This document shows positions 1-9,334 of a stretch of DNA of 64,000 nucleotides, one piece after another. Each line of letters opens with the position of its first letter. Position 1 is the stretch's first letter. Below the pieces are notes generated by a model that did not search any database, was not told the origin of the DNA, and saw nothing but the letters and a program-made list of their open reading frames with translations. The DNA lies in NCBI GenBank assembly GCA_016720935.1, contig JADKJP010000006.1, positions 1,364,001-1,428,000 of the forward strand, written 5' to 3'. The DNA is from Bacteroidota bacterium. Lineage in GTDB: Bacteria; Bacteroidota; Bacteroidia; AKYH767-A; 2013-40CM-41-45. Made by a program: the position numbers and the translations under genes.

Positions 1-1
1 T

Positions 2-169
2 GATTTTCAATTTTTTGACGGTGAACATGAAATCACCAGTGTTCCAGTAAAAAGCTGGGAAGGTATCATCGTCCGTGGTGGTTCTTACCGGGTTTTAATT
101 TCACGATCAAGCAAAGGAGCTTTATCTGATGAAGCTGCTGATTTCAACCTAAAGGTCATTGGCTATTAA
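2..169 (+). CDS. C-terminal end of an unknown protein (partial at window start)
   Basis: An open frame enters from the left edge and ends at a TAA at 167-169, giving the last 55 residues of a protein that ends in NLKVIGY. No start is visible. The segment mixes charged and beta-prone residues and shows no motif I recognise, so I give no function. It is followed by a strong hairpin (203-237) that separates it from the convergent fasciclin gene, which fits a real gene end. Confidence 0.6.
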   Translation, partial: DFQFFDGEHEITSVPVKSWEGIIVRGGSYRVLISRSSKGALSDEAADFNLKVIGY

Positions 170-202
170 TTTTTTACAAGTTATTCCGTGTCTTCAGGAA
201 AT

Positions 203-237
203 AAAAAAAAGTTCCCCACCATGGTGAGGAACCTTTT
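203..237. terminator. Bidirectional hairpin terminator
   Basis: An 11-bp inverted repeat with one mismatch is centred on CCATGG (arms 211-221 and 222-232), with an A-run on the left and a T-run on the right. It lies between two convergent genes, the unknown gene ending at 169 and the fasciclin gene ending at 266, so it can serve both strands. Confidence 0.75.
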
Positions 238-265
238 AATAAACACAAACCTGATAATAATCGAT

Positions 266-829
266 TTATTGCATGACTGCATCCACTACGTGAACAATTC
301 CGTTTGAAGCAGGAACAGATGCAACGATAGCTGCATTTCCAAGGTATACTTTTCCGTCCTTCAGACTAACTTTTACTTTGTTTCCACCAAACATTGTAAC
401 TGTTTGACCGTCCTGGAAACTTTCAGCTTTGAAAACACCCACAAGCACATGATTGTACAGTATATTTTGCAGCTTGTCTTTGTTTTCCGGTTTCACTAAA
501 TTTTCAACTGTTCCTGCAGGCAATGCGTCAAAAGCAGCATTTGTTGGAGCAAAAACCGTAAACGGACCATTGTTTGACAAAGCATCAACCAATTCGGCAG
601 CTTTAACAGCAGCAACAAGTGTTGTATGGTCTTTTGAACCAATAGCGACTTTTACAACATTTGGTTGGGATACATCATCAGCAACAGCGGATTGGCCACC
701 ACCAGCGGGTTGCTCGACTGCTTCCGTTGTAGTTTGATTATCACCTTCGTTTTCAGGAGCATTTTTGCAGGCTCCAAAGAAAGATAATACTCCTACGATT
801 GTCAGGGTAAAAAGAATCTGTTTTTTCAT
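266..829 (-). CDS. Fasciclin (FAS1) domain lipoprotein
   Basis: The 187-residue product begins with a lipoprotein signal peptide whose lipobox ends at Cys21 (FGAC). A low-complexity Thr/Glu/Gln/Gly linker follows, then one FAS1 domain from about residue 57 to the end. The FAS1 hallmarks are visible: FAPTNAAF in the first conserved box and NGIVHVVDAVM in the last. FAS1 domains mediate adhesion or protein-protein contacts; in bacteria they are usually secreted or anchored in the envelope. The ligand cannot be told. The gene appears to stand alone, converging with the gene ending at 169 and divergent from the acetyltransferase at 997. Its 167-nt upstream region has no perfect TAnnTTTG box. Confidence 0.9.
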   Translation of the reverse strand: MKKQILFTLTIVGVLSFFGACKNAPENEGDNQTTTEAVEQPAGGGQSAVADDVSQPNVVKVAIGSKDHTTLVAAVKAAELVDALSNNGPFTVFAPTNAAFDALPAGTVENLVKPENKDKLQNILYNHVLVGVFKAESFQDGQTVTMFGGNKVKVSLKDGKVYLGNAAIVASVPASNGIVHVVDAVMQ

Positions 830-996
830 ATGTGTGTGATTTGGATTTCGTGAATGATTCTCCGAAGATATTTTGAACCTAATTATTCAAATATGACTAT
901 GCTCAAGGATTTATATTATTTTCATCATGTAAAAAAATAGGAAATCGTATCTTTCCGTTCATTATCTTCTAAAATATGAAATTTTGAGGGTGTTTT

Positions 997-1530
997 ATGT
1001 ATCTTAAATCCGAAAAAAGTACCGTCAGAAACTGGAAAGAATCGGATGCTGAGGCATTGGCAAAGTATGCGAATAATAATAAAATCGAAGCCAATCTCAG
1101 GGATGGTTTTCCTTTCCCTTACTCCCTGGAAGAAGCTCATAAATTTATAGCTTCAGTTCAGGCGACAGATCCTGTGACCATTTTCGCGATTGAAGTAGGC
1201 GGTGAAGCAATTGGCAGTATAGGGTATTTCCCTAAAGACAATATTTACAAGTACAATGCTGAAATCGGGTATTGGATTGGTGAACCATTTTGGGGAAGAG
1301 GAATTATTCCTGAGGTACTCCGGGTCATGACCGAATACATTTTTGAAACAACTCGCTTGACAAGGATTTACGCAGAAGTGTTCGGCAGAAATACTGCATC
1401 CGCGAGAGCTTTGGAAAAAGCGGGATTCAAAAAAGAAGCTACGATCCGACAGAACATCATAAAAAACAATAAAACGGATGACACTTTAATTTATTCCATA
1501 CACAAGACTGAATTTCTAAATGGAATCTGA
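997..1530 (+). CDS. GNAT family N-acetyltransferase (RimJ/RimL type)
   Basis: The 177-residue protein has the layout of the RimJ/RimL branch of GNAT enzymes: an N-terminal strand with RNWKESDAEALAKYANN, the central GEAIGSIGYF strand, the acetyl-CoA pyrophosphate loop in YWIGEPFWGRGI, and the C-terminal NTASARALEKAGF helix. It transfers an acetyl group from acetyl-CoA to an amine; the substrate, whether a protein N-terminus, amino sugar or drug, cannot be deduced. A one-mismatch -7 box (TATCTTTC, 948-955) lies 41 nt before the ATG. The gene ends at a hairpin terminator and converges with the M13 peptidase gene. Confidence 0.88.
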   Translation: MYLKSEKSTVRNWKESDAEALAKYANNNKIEANLRDGFPFPYSLEEAHKFIASVQATDPVTIFAIEVGGEAIGSIGYFPKDNIYKYNAEIGYWIGEPFWGRGIIPEVLRVMTEYIFETTRLTRIYAEVFGRNTASARALEKAGFKKEATIRQNIIKNNKTDDTLIYSIHKTEFLNGI

Positions 1531-1532
1531 AT

Positions 1533-1570
1533 AAAAAAAGAGGCTGAAGATTTTTCTCCAGCCTCTTTTC
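1533..1570. terminator. Hairpin terminator between convergent genes
   Basis: The arms GAGGCTG and CAGCCTC enclose a T-rich loop. An A-run lies on the left and a TTTTC tract on the right, so the hairpin can act on both strands. It separates the GNAT gene from the M13 peptidase gene. Confidence 0.8.
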
Positions 1571-1584
1571 TTGATTAAAACCTA

Positions 1585-3633
1585 TTACCAGATTTTTACT
1601 CTTAAGCTATCCGGTCTGTACATCGGATCACCATCTTTGATATTAAAGGCTTCATAGAATTCAGGCACATTGCTGAGCGGACCGTTCACACGAAGAAAAT
1701 TCGGTGCATGCACGTCAGTCATCACCTGCATCGCGAGAGAGGCATCACGCGCATGGCCGAGCCAACCGAGGGTGTATCCAAGGAAATATCTTTGCAGAGG
1801 TGTCAGACCATCGATCTTCTCCCCTTTTTTGAATTGCTCAGTTTTCTTGAATGCTTCCAGTCCAATTACAACACCACCCAGGTCGGCGATATTTTCCCCA
1901 AGAGAAGCTTCTCCATTTACATGAAGGCTATCCAGGACTACATAATCGCTGAATTGTTTCACAAGAATATTTGCCTGTTTTGTGAATTTAACCGAATCAT
2001 CAACAGTCCACCAGTTTTGAAGATTACCACTTGCATCAAACTGACGACCCTGATCATCAAAACCGTGTGTAAGTTCATGTCCGATGGTAGATGCCGCAGC
2101 ATAACCGTAAATGATGGCATCATCAGCCAGTGAATCAGGAAGTCCGGGAATCAGGAATTGGGCTGCCGGTAAAACGATTTCGTTGTTGGAAGGATTGTAA
2201 TATGCATTATAAGTTTGAGGGGTCATTTCCCATTCGGTACGATCAACCGGTTTATATAATTTTGCAACCTCATAATTGTAAGACCATGCTCTGCAATTCA
2301 TGACATTCTGAACATAAGAATCACGGGAAATCTCAAGTTTGGAATAGTCTTTCCACTTGTCAGGAAAACATACTTTACGGTTAATTTTAGAGAGCTTATA
2401 GAGTGCTTTTTGTTTTGTATTGTCGCTCATCCAGGGAAGACCTTTTATTCTTTCCTGATATGTGTCAAGCATGTTCTGTACGAGTTTGTCGTAACGCTCA
2501 CGCATGCTTTGAGGCACGTATTTCGCTACATAAAGTTGCCCAAGCGCATCACCAAGAAAACCTTCCTGTTCATCGAGTACGCGTTTCCAACGAGGGCGTT
2601 GCGTTTTTACGCCTGACATCACAGTTCCGTAGAATGCAAAGTTCTCTTTATCGAATGCTGAACTCAGCTGATCCGCAAAGCTGTTTACAAGATTCCAGCG
2701 CAGGTATGTTTTCCATTCCGGAAGTGAAACTGTATTCAGGCTCTTTTCTACTTGCTTATAAAATTCTGGCTGGCCAATGATCACGGAATCGATATTATTC
2801 AGGCTCATCCGGGTCAAAATATCTTTCCATTGAATGGATGGAGTAATTTTAGTGAAATCCCCGACAGACATTTTGTTGTAATTCGCATAGGGGTCACGCA
2901 GATCTTCCAATTTACGAGAAGCTTTTGCCAGGTCTGTTTCAATTTTCATGACCGCCGCGGCACTGCGATTAGCGGTTACTCCGTCTTCCCCAAGTAAACC
3001 AAACATGCGGGTCAGGTGAAGAACATATTCTTTACGAATGTTGGCAGTGCGGCTATCGGTGTTGAAATAGTAATCACGATCCGGTAATCCGATTCCACCC
3101 TGGTAAAAATGCAGGGCGTATTTTTCACTGTTCATTTCATCCTGAAAAATATAGGCGCCGAATAAAGGAGAGCCAATATTTACCTGGAAGTCTGCGATGA
3201 GATTGACAACATCGGAAACACTTTGCAACGCATTGATTTTATCCAACTGGGCTTGTAATGGTTTTATGCCCTGAGCCTCAATAGCAGCTGAGTCCATTCC
3301 TGTTGACCAGAAATCTCCTATCTTTTGAGCATTACTCCCCTTTTGCGCAGACTTATCAGCAGCTGCTTCATCGCTCAATTGGCGAAGTTTCGTGTAGTTG
3401 TCATCTCTGACAAGGTTTGCAATACCCCATCTTCTTTCGCTTTCAGGAATTGGATTTTGCTTCATCCAGGTTCCTGTTGCATATTTGAAAAAATCAGTTC
3501 CCGGTTGAACAGTTGTGTCGATCCATTGCCAGAGAAAATCATCCTGTGTGACATTCGCCTGTTGGTCGGTTTTTTTTGAAGCGCAGGACCAGAAAAGTAG
3601 GATCACTGCCGGTAATAAAATCAGTTTTTTCAT
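1585..3633 (-). CDS. M13 family zinc metallopeptidase lipoprotein (PepO/neprilysin-like)
   Basis: The 682-residue protein has a lipoprotein signal with Cys17 (LLFWSC) and then the full-length M13 fold. The zinc site is intact: HELTH at 519-523 inside a TIGHELTHGFDDQG motif, and the third ligand Glu580 in ENIADLGG. The C-terminus ends in the usual MYRPDSLRVKIW-type segment with the substrate-binding NAYYNP loop upstream. The family degrades peptides of less than about 40 residues; the lipobox places this one on the outer or periplasmic face of the envelope. It is monocistronic, with a perfect minus-strand -7 box at 3703-3710 and a terminator after it. Bacteroidota often carry several copies of this family. 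Confidence 0.95.
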   Translation of the reverse strand: MKKLILLPAVILLFWSCASKKTDQQANVTQDDFLWQWIDTTVQPGTDFFKYATGTWMKQNPIPESERRWGIANLVRDDNYTKLRQLSDEAAADKSAQKGSNAQKIGDFWSTGMDSAAIEAQGIKPLQAQLDKINALQSVSDVVNLIADFQVNIGSPLFGAYIFQDEMNSEKYALHFYQGGIGLPDRDYYFNTDSRTANIRKEYVLHLTRMFGLLGEDGVTANRSAAAVMKIETDLAKASRKLEDLRDPYANYNKMSVGDFTKITPSIQWKDILTRMSLNNIDSVIIGQPEFYKQVEKSLNTVSLPEWKTYLRWNLVNSFADQLSSAFDKENFAFYGTVMSGVKTQRPRWKRVLDEQEGFLGDALGQLYVAKYVPQSMRERYDKLVQNMLDTYQERIKGLPWMSDNTKQKALYKLSKINRKVCFPDKWKDYSKLEISRDSYVQNVMNCRAWSYNYEVAKLYKPVDRTEWEMTPQTYNAYYNPSNNEIVLPAAQFLIPGLPDSLADDAIIYGYAAASTIGHELTHGFDDQGRQFDASGNLQNWWTVDDSVKFTKQANILVKQFSDYVVLDSLHVNGEASLGENIADLGGVVIGLEAFKKTEQFKKGEKIDGLTPLQRYFLGYTLGWLGHARDASLAMQVMTDVHAPNFLRVNGPLSNVPEFYEAFNIKDGDPMYRPDSLRVKIW

Positions 3634-3702
3634 TTTGAATATTTAGTTTTAATGCGTTCAGGTTTTTCGTGGTAGATAAGATTATGATAAAATTATGGGT
3701 TA

Positions 3703-3710
3703 CAAAGCTA
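3703..3710 (-). promoter_or_regulatory. Candidate -7 box for the M13 peptidase gene
   Basis: On the minus strand this reads TAGCTTTG, a perfect match to the Bacteroidota -7 consensus TAnnTTTG. It lies 69 nt upstream of the ATG at 3633. I see no clear TTG-type -33 element at the usual distance. Confidence 0.5.
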
Positions 3711-3875
3711 ATGAAATGTTGAGTTTTTCGACAGGATTAACGATTGTTAACTAATCCGGCAATACAGGGCTTGACTCTTTGGATTTCAAGGTAATATGTA
3801 TGTCGAAATTTGTGGATAAAGTTGCAGGACTGTGACAGAGTGATTGATCTTCATTTCTTAGCTTCGCAAAAAATC

Positions 3876-4964
3876 ATGAATATGAAAAGAGTTCTGTTTG
3901 GAATTATTGCCATTTGTGCTGTATTGTTTTTCAAAACAGGTGTATCCCAGGACCCTCATGCTAAATCAGATGCTAAACCTGATACAACTATACATTTCAA
4001 ATCTGAAAAGCACTTCAAAAATGTGAAACAGCTAACCTTTGGTGGTGATAATGCAGAAGCTTATTTCAGTTTTGATAACACAAGAATTGTATTTCAAACA
4101 ACAAATCCTGCCTGGAATGTTTCCTGTGATCAGATCTATTACTCAGGCTTAGATTATTTTTCTCCAAGTCTTGTGAGTACCGGAAAAGGACGCACTACAT
4201 GTTCGTATTTTCTTCCCGGTGATTCACTGGTACTTTACGCATCCACACACCTGGCATCAAAAGACTGTCCGCCAAAACCGGAACCACGTCCGGATCATAA
4301 ATATGTTTGGGCATTGTATGATTCCTTTGACATTTTTGTCGCTGATCTAAAGGGGAATGTGCGTAAACAGCTTACCAATCAACCCGGTTATGATGCTGAG
4401 GCAACCGTAAGTCCTAAAGGTGATAAAATAGTATTTACATCCACACGCAATGGTGATATTGATTTGTATACAATGAACATTGATGGCAGCGATGTGAAAC
4501 AGGTTACCAATGTACTGGGTTATGATGGCGGAGCTTTCTTTTCACAAGATGGAAAACGTTTAATTTTCCGTGCAAGTCGTCCGAAGACTGAGGAGGAAAT
4601 TGCTACTTACAAATCACTTCTTTCACAGGGACAAGTGATGCCCACCAATATGGAAATTATGACCTGTAATGTAGATGGAAGTGGTTTACGCCAGGTTACA
4701 AATCTCGGAGGTGCTAACTGGGCACCTTATTTCAGTCCGGACGGAAAAAAAGTAATCTTCTCGAGCAACCACGTTTCTAAAGGTTATCATTTCAATTTGT
4801 GGATGTGTAATCTGGATGGGTCAGGTTTGGAGCAAGTAAGTTTTGATCCTGTATTTGACGCCTTTCCTGTTTTTTCAAGGGATGGTAAAAGGCTGGTCTT
4901 TTCAAGCAACAGAAACAATGGAGGTACCCACGATACAAACTTGTTTATTGCTGAATGGAAATAA
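3876..4964 (+). CDS. Secreted TolB-like PD40 beta-propeller protein
   Basis: The open frame begins at 3810, but the first ATGs followed by a normal signal peptide are at 3876 and 3882 (MNMKRVLFG...), so I place the start at 3876, giving 362 residues. After signal cleavage near residue 25 (VSQ), repeated PD40 blades follow with the signature of a D-G or S-G turn plus IVFTSTR, LIFRASR, VIFSSNH and LVFSSNR strands, about one per 45-50 residues. The family comprises periplasmic scaffolds related to the TolB propeller. No Tol genes are nearby and no enzyme domain is fused, so a binding role is likely but the partner is unknown. It is a single gene ahead of the efflux operon. Confidence 0.85.
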   Translation: MNMKRVLFGIIAICAVLFFKTGVSQDPHAKSDAKPDTTIHFKSEKHFKNVKQLTFGGDNAEAYFSFDNTRIVFQTTNPAWNVSCDQIYYSGLDYFSPSLVSTGKGRTTCSYFLPGDSLVLYASTHLASKDCPPKPEPRPDHKYVWALYDSFDIFVADLKGNVRKQLTNQPGYDAEATVSPKGDKIVFTSTRNGDIDLYTMNIDGSDVKQVTNVLGYDGGAFFSQDGKRLIFRASRPKTEEEIATYKSLLSQGQVMPTNMEIMTCNVDGSGLRQVTNLGGANWAPYFSPDGKKVIFSSNHVSKGYHFNLWMCNLDGSGLEQVSFDPVFDAFPVFSRDGKRLVFSSNRNNGGTHDTNLFIAEWK

Positions 4965-5054
4965 TGTTCAACACCAGCACGATACAGAATTTGTTAGGCT
5001 GATTTCGAGTTTTATTATGGGTTAAATTCACTTTTTCACCGTCGGTATTAAGCA

Positions 5055-5089
5055 AAGAAAAAGCAATCGCAGCCTTTTTCTTATGTTTG
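5055..5089 (+). promoter_or_regulatory. Hairpin and -7 box upstream of the RND efflux operon
   Basis: The arms AAGAAAAAG (5055-5063) and CTTTTTCTT (5074-5082) form a perfect 9-bp stem. The right arm runs into TATGTTTG (5082-5089), a perfect TAnnTTTG -7 box 53 nt before the adaptor ATG. The hairpin may end the upstream propeller transcript and the box may start the efflux operon. Both readings are inference from sequence alone. Confidence 0.45.
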
Positions 5090-5142
5090 CTTTATATTTC
5101 TCCATCGAATTTTTCGAAGGATTGCTTTTTTCAGATTAAATT

Positions 5143-6207
5143 ATGAAACCAGGACGCATCTTATTACTACTTGCGATTGTTTTGATAGCTGTTGTCATTT
5201 ATGTTAATAAATGTTCAAACGGAAAAAATCAAATGAATCCGTCCGGAGGTTCGGGAAAATCCTCAGCTCCCCTTTCTGTTTCAGGAGTAATTGTATCTGC
5301 TCTGCCACTCGATGATCAGATCTATGCTACAGGAACACTATTGTCAAATAATGAAGTTGAATTGAGAAATGAAATACCCGGAAGAATTGTGAAACTGGGT
5401 TTTCAAGAGGGCACAACTGTTCGTAAAGGCGATTTACTTGTAAAAATTGATGATGATGATTTGCAGGCACAATTAAAAAAGTCTGAAGTTGATAAGCAGT
5501 TGGCTGAGAAAAATGAAATACGTCAGAAAGATTTGCTTGACATCCAGGGAATCAGTCAACAGGAATATGATCTTGCATTAAACTCATTGAATAAAATCAA
5601 AGCGGATATTGATCAGATCAGGGCACAGATCAGCAAGACAGAAATAAGGGCTCCGTTCAATGGTGTGGTTGGTTTGAGAACAGTTAGTGAAGGATCTTTT
5701 ATTAGTGCAAACACCCGGATTGCGACACTTCAGGAAGTAGATCCGATGAAACTTGAATTTTCGATTCCGGAAAAATATTTTTCTACTCTTGGAATGAATA
5801 CGGAAGTACATTTCACAGTTGAGTCTGCAAAAGGAAAATTCAAAGGCAAAGTTTATGCTTATGAACCAAAAATTGATCTGGCAACACGGTCTCTGACACT
5901 CAGGGCGATTTGCCCGAATCCGCATCACGACTTGATTCCAGGTGCACTTGCAAAAATTGACGTTCCACTTTCACGCATTGAAAATGCCATTCTCATTCCA
6001 ACTCAATCTGTCATTCCTGAATTGAAAGGCTACAAAGTATATACGGTAAAGAATGGAAAAGCGAAACCAATGAAAGTAAGACTTGGGTTAAGGAATGATT
6101 CAACCGTACAGATCACCGAAGGTTTGAATGAAGGTGATACAGTTCTGACAACCGGAATCATGCAAATGCGCCCGGATATGCTCATAAATGTGAAAGTTAA
6201 AAACTGA
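5143..6207 (+). CDS. RND efflux periplasmic adaptor (membrane fusion protein)
   Basis: The 354-residue protein starts with an N-terminal membrane anchor (about residues 5-22) that could also be processed at the Cys in NKCSNG. Then come the lipoyl/barrel-sandwich half (EIPGRIVKLGFQEGTTVRKG), a short coiled-coil hairpin (about 110-165), the second lipoyl half (IRAPFNGVVG), a beta-barrel, and the membrane-proximal domain ending in LNEGDTVLTTG. It links the inner-membrane pump at 6263 to an outer-membrane TolC channel. It is the first gene of a three-gene set in the usual order of adaptor, pump and channel. No local regulator is encoded next to it. Confidence 0.95.
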   Translation: MKPGRILLLLAIVLIAVVIYVNKCSNGKNQMNPSGGSGKSSAPLSVSGVIVSALPLDDQIYATGTLLSNNEVELRNEIPGRIVKLGFQEGTTVRKGDLLVKIDDDDLQAQLKKSEVDKQLAEKNEIRQKDLLDIQGISQQEYDLALNSLNKIKADIDQIRAQISKTEIRAPFNGVVGLRTVSEGSFISANTRIATLQEVDPMKLEFSIPEKYFSTLGMNTEVHFTVESAKGKFKGKVYAYEPKIDLATRSLTLRAICPNPHHDLIPGALAKIDVPLSRIENAILIPTQSVIPELKGYKVYTVKNGKAKPMKVRLGLRNDSTVQITEGLNEGDTVLTTGIMQMRPDMLINVKVKN

Positions 6208-6262
6208 TTGAGAATATTTTTTAAAAATAAGAATTGATTCTAATTCATTTGTTCCCGATTCT

Positions 6263-9200
6263 ATGAGTCTTTCATCATTAAGTCTAAAACGGCCGGTATT
6301 CGCGATGGTGATGTCTATCATCATCATGCTTTTTGGCTGGATTGGATTTAATTTTTTAGGTGTCCGGGAATATCCTTCCATTGATCCACCGGTGATTACT
6401 GTGAGGACCTCTTATGCCGGTGCAAACGCTGAAGTTATTGAATCACAAATAACGGAGCCACTAGAAAAAGCCATTAACGGGATAGCCGGGATACGTTCCA
6501 TTTCTTCGAATAGTAATCTTGGAACGAGTAATATCACTGTCGAATTTACACTGGAAGTTGATCTGGAAGCGGCAGCGAATGATGTGAGGGATAAAGTTTC
6601 TCAGGCACTGCGGCAATTACCACAGGACATTGACGCTCCACCGGTTGTTACAAAATCGGATGCGAACAGCGACGCGATTATTTCTATGACTGTGGAGAGC
6701 AGTACCCGGAATCACCTGCAGGTGAGTGATTATGCGTCCAATATTATACTGGAACGTTTACAAACGATTCCGGGAGTAAGTACGGTTCAGATCTGGGGGG
6801 AGAAAAAATACGCGATGCGGATCTGGATGGATCCTGCCCGACTTGCGGGTTATTCTCTGACTCCACTGGATATTCAGAACGCATTGAATCGGGAAAATGT
6901 TGAATTGCCTGCCGGTAAACTGGCCGGTTCATCAACGGAGCTCACTGTAAATACAAAGGGAAAACTTAATACAGAAGATGAGTTCAATAATCTGATCATT
7001 TCATCAAACGGAACACAAACCATTCGTCTGAAGGATGTCGGCTATGCAACCCTTGGTCCTGAAAATGAAGAGACCATTTTAAAGCAAAGCGGAACACCGA
7101 TGATAGGTTTGGCCCTTGTGCCTCAACCGGGATCCAATTACATTGAAATTGCTGATGAATTCTACAAACGTTACGAGCAATTAAAGAAGGATCTGCCCAA
7201 GGATTTGATGCTGAATATTGCCCTTGACAATACAAAGTTTGTTCGCTCTTCCGTTCTTGAAGTTGAAGAAACATTGTTGATCGCGTTCTTGTTGGTTGTG
7301 ATCATCATTTATCTCTTTTTCAGGGAATGGCTGATTGCTATCCGTCCTTTGATTGATATTCCGGTCTCACTGATAGGCGCGTTTTTCATTATGTACCTGG
7401 CGGGATTCTCCATCAATATCCTGACTCTTCTTGCGATTGTACTCGCAACGGGACTTGTTGTTGATGATGGGATTGTTGTGACCGAAAATATTTATAAAAA
7501 ACTTGAAGCCGGTTTAAAACCCGCGGATGCAGCCCGTGAAGGAGCGAATGAAATTTTCTTCGCGGTGGTTTCTACTTCTCTTACACTCGCTGTGGTCTTT
7601 TTACCAATCATCTTTTTGCAAGGATTTGTTGGCCGGCTTTTCAGGGAGTTTGGGATTGTGATGGCAGGCGCTATTTTAATTTCCGCGTTTGTATCCCTGA
7701 CACTTACTCCTGTACTAAACGTAAAACTATCAAGAACTACTCACAAGCATTCTAAATTTTACCTGGCTACTGAGCCATTTTTTAGTGGAATGATTGATCG
7801 TTACCGTCGTTCACTGACAAGTTTCATGAAACAACGAAGATGGGCAGTATTGATACTCTTTGCTACTGTTGGTTTGATCTGGGGAGTTGGTTCTTTGTTA
7901 CAATCTGAGTTATCTCCACTTGAAGACAGAAGCTGGTTGAGGCTCACCGCGAGTGCACCGGAAGGGACAGCTTACGAATATATGGATCATTACATGGACA
8001 GAATTTCAACTTTCCTTGTAGATTCTATTCCGGAGAAAAAAGTTGTACTCACAGTCACCGCACCCGGTTTTGCAGGATCTGGAGCAGTGAATTCAGGATT
8101 TGTGCGTTTAGCATTGGTGGATCCAAAAGACAGAAACCGTTCCCAACAACAGATCGCGGATTATCTGAATAAGAATTTAAAATATTTTCCTGAGGGAAAA
8201 GCCTTTGTTATCCAGGAGCAAACTATCAGTGCCGGCGGTGGCGGTGCGCGGAACGGACTCCCCGTTCAGTTTGTCTTAGAAAATGCCTCTTTTGATAAGT
8301 TGAAAACCTATCTGCCTAAATTTATTGAAGAGGTAAATAAAAATCCTGTATTTCAGGGAGTGGATGTGAATCTGAAATTCAACAAACCGGAGCTCAATAT
8401 TAGCATTGATCGAGAGCGAGCCAGTGCTTTGGGAGTTTCAGTAAATGATATTGCGCAAACACTTCAGCTTGCCTATAGCGGTAAGAGAATGTCATATTTC
8501 AATATGAGTGGTAAGCAATACCAGGTTATTGGACAGATGGACCGGGAAAACAGGGATGAGCCATTGGATCTTAAAACACTTAGCATACGCAACCGGACCG
8601 GTGAGATGATTCCTTTGGACAATCTGATTCAGGTTGTTGAAGAAAGCAGTCCTCCTCAATTGTATCATTTCAATCGTTACAAATCAGCCACGGTGCAGGC
8701 AGGTCTGGCTCCCGGAAAAACCATTGGTGACGGCATTGACGCTATGAATGCAATCGGGGAAAAAGTATTGGATGAATCCTTCTCCACTGCGTTGACAGGA
8801 CCTTCACGGGATTATGCGGAAAGCAGTTCAAATATTCTCTTTGCCTTTATTCTGGCATTGGTTCTTATTTATCTCATCCTTGCAGCGCAGTTTGAAAGTT
8901 TTATCGATCCGTTTATCATCATGCTTACTGTTCCTCTGGCTTTGGGTGGAGCTGTGTTGAGTTTGTGGCTGTTTAACCAGACGCTGAATATTTTCAGTCA
9001 GATCGGTATCATCATGCTAATCGGATTGGTGACAAAAAATGGTATTCTCATTGTAGAATTCGCGAATAAGCAAAGGGAGAAAGGTTTATCAGTAAAGGAT
9101 GCTGCCATAGAGGCTTCCACGCTTCGTCTCAGACCTATCCTGATGACCAGTATCGCTACCATACTCGGAGCCCTGCCTATTGCAATTGGACTGGGAAGTG

Positions 9201-9334
9201 GCGCTCAAAGCCGGATTCCGATGGGAATTGTAGTAGTGGGCGGCTTGTTGTTTTCATTGGTGCTTACTCTCTACGTTATTCCGGTGATGTATACATATAT
9301 TTCGAGGACAAAGAAACATGAAGCGGAAGAATAG
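6263..9334 (+). CDS. RND multidrug efflux permease (AcrB/MexB family)
   Basis: The 1023-residue pump has the two-fold RND layout: TM1, a large periplasmic loop, TM2-6, then TM7, a second loop and TM8-12. Proton-relay residues are present: the Asp pair D401-D402 in GLVVDDGIVV (TM4) and K925 in GLVTKNGILIVEF (TM10). The HAE1-type start RPVFAMVMS and GVREYPSIDPP are also visible. It exports hydrophobic compounds or drugs using the proton gradient. Its length matches the HAE1 class rather than the heavy-metal class. The stop codon overlaps the start of the TolC gene by 17 nt, suggesting translational coupling. The substrate cannot be predicted. Confidence 0.97.
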   Translation: MSLSSLSLKRPVFAMVMSIIIMLFGWIGFNFLGVREYPSIDPPVITVRTSYAGANAEVIESQITEPLEKAINGIAGIRSISSNSNLGTSNITVEFTLEVDLEAAANDVRDKVSQALRQLPQDIDAPPVVTKSDANSDAIISMTVESSTRNHLQVSDYASNIILERLQTIPGVSTVQIWGEKKYAMRIWMDPARLAGYSLTPLDIQNALNRENVELPAGKLAGSSTELTVNTKGKLNTEDEFNNLIISSNGTQTIRLKDVGYATLGPENEETILKQSGTPMIGLALVPQPGSNYIEIADEFYKRYEQLKKDLPKDLMLNIALDNTKFVRSSVLEVEETLLIAFLLVVIIIYLFFREWLIAIRPLIDIPVSLIGAFFIMYLAGFSINILTLLAIVLATGLVVDDGIVVTENIYKKLEAGLKPADAAREGANEIFFAVVSTSLTLAVVFLPIIFLQGFVGRLFREFGIVMAGAILISAFVSLTLTPVLNVKLSRTTHKHSKFYLATEPFFSGMIDRYRRSLTSFMKQRRWAVLILFATVGLIWGVGSLLQSELSPLEDRSWLRLTASAPEGTAYEYMDHYMDRISTFLVDSIPEKKVVLTVTAPGFAGSGAVNSGFVRLALVDPKDRNRSQQQIADYLNKNLKYFPEGKAFVIQEQTISAGGGGARNGLPVQFVLENASFDKLKTYLPKFIEEVNKNPVFQGVDVNLKFNKPELNISIDRERASALGVSVNDIAQTLQLAYSGKRMSYFNMSGKQYQVIGQMDRENRDEPLDLKTLSIRNRTGEMIPLDNLIQVVEESSPPQLYHFNRYKSATVQAGLAPGKTIGDGIDAMNAIGEKVLDESFSTALTGPSRDYAESSSNILFAFILALVLIYLILAAQFESFIDPFIIMLTVPLALGGAVLSLWLFNQTLNIFSQIGIIMLIGLVTKNGILIVEFANKQREKGLSVKDAAIEASTLRLRPILMTSIATILGALPIAIGLGSGAQSRIPMGIVVVGGLLFSLVLTLYVIPVMYTYISRTKKHEAEE

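Noticed and set aside
453..737. 94-residue open frame on the plus strand opposite the fasciclin gene
   Set aside because: It is a shadow of the FAS1 coding region, with no motif and no start or promoter evidence.
1670..3579. Several plus-strand open frames opposite the M13 peptidase gene
   Set aside because: The M13 motifs and lipobox are complete on the minus strand, and the opposite frames have no recognisable domain.
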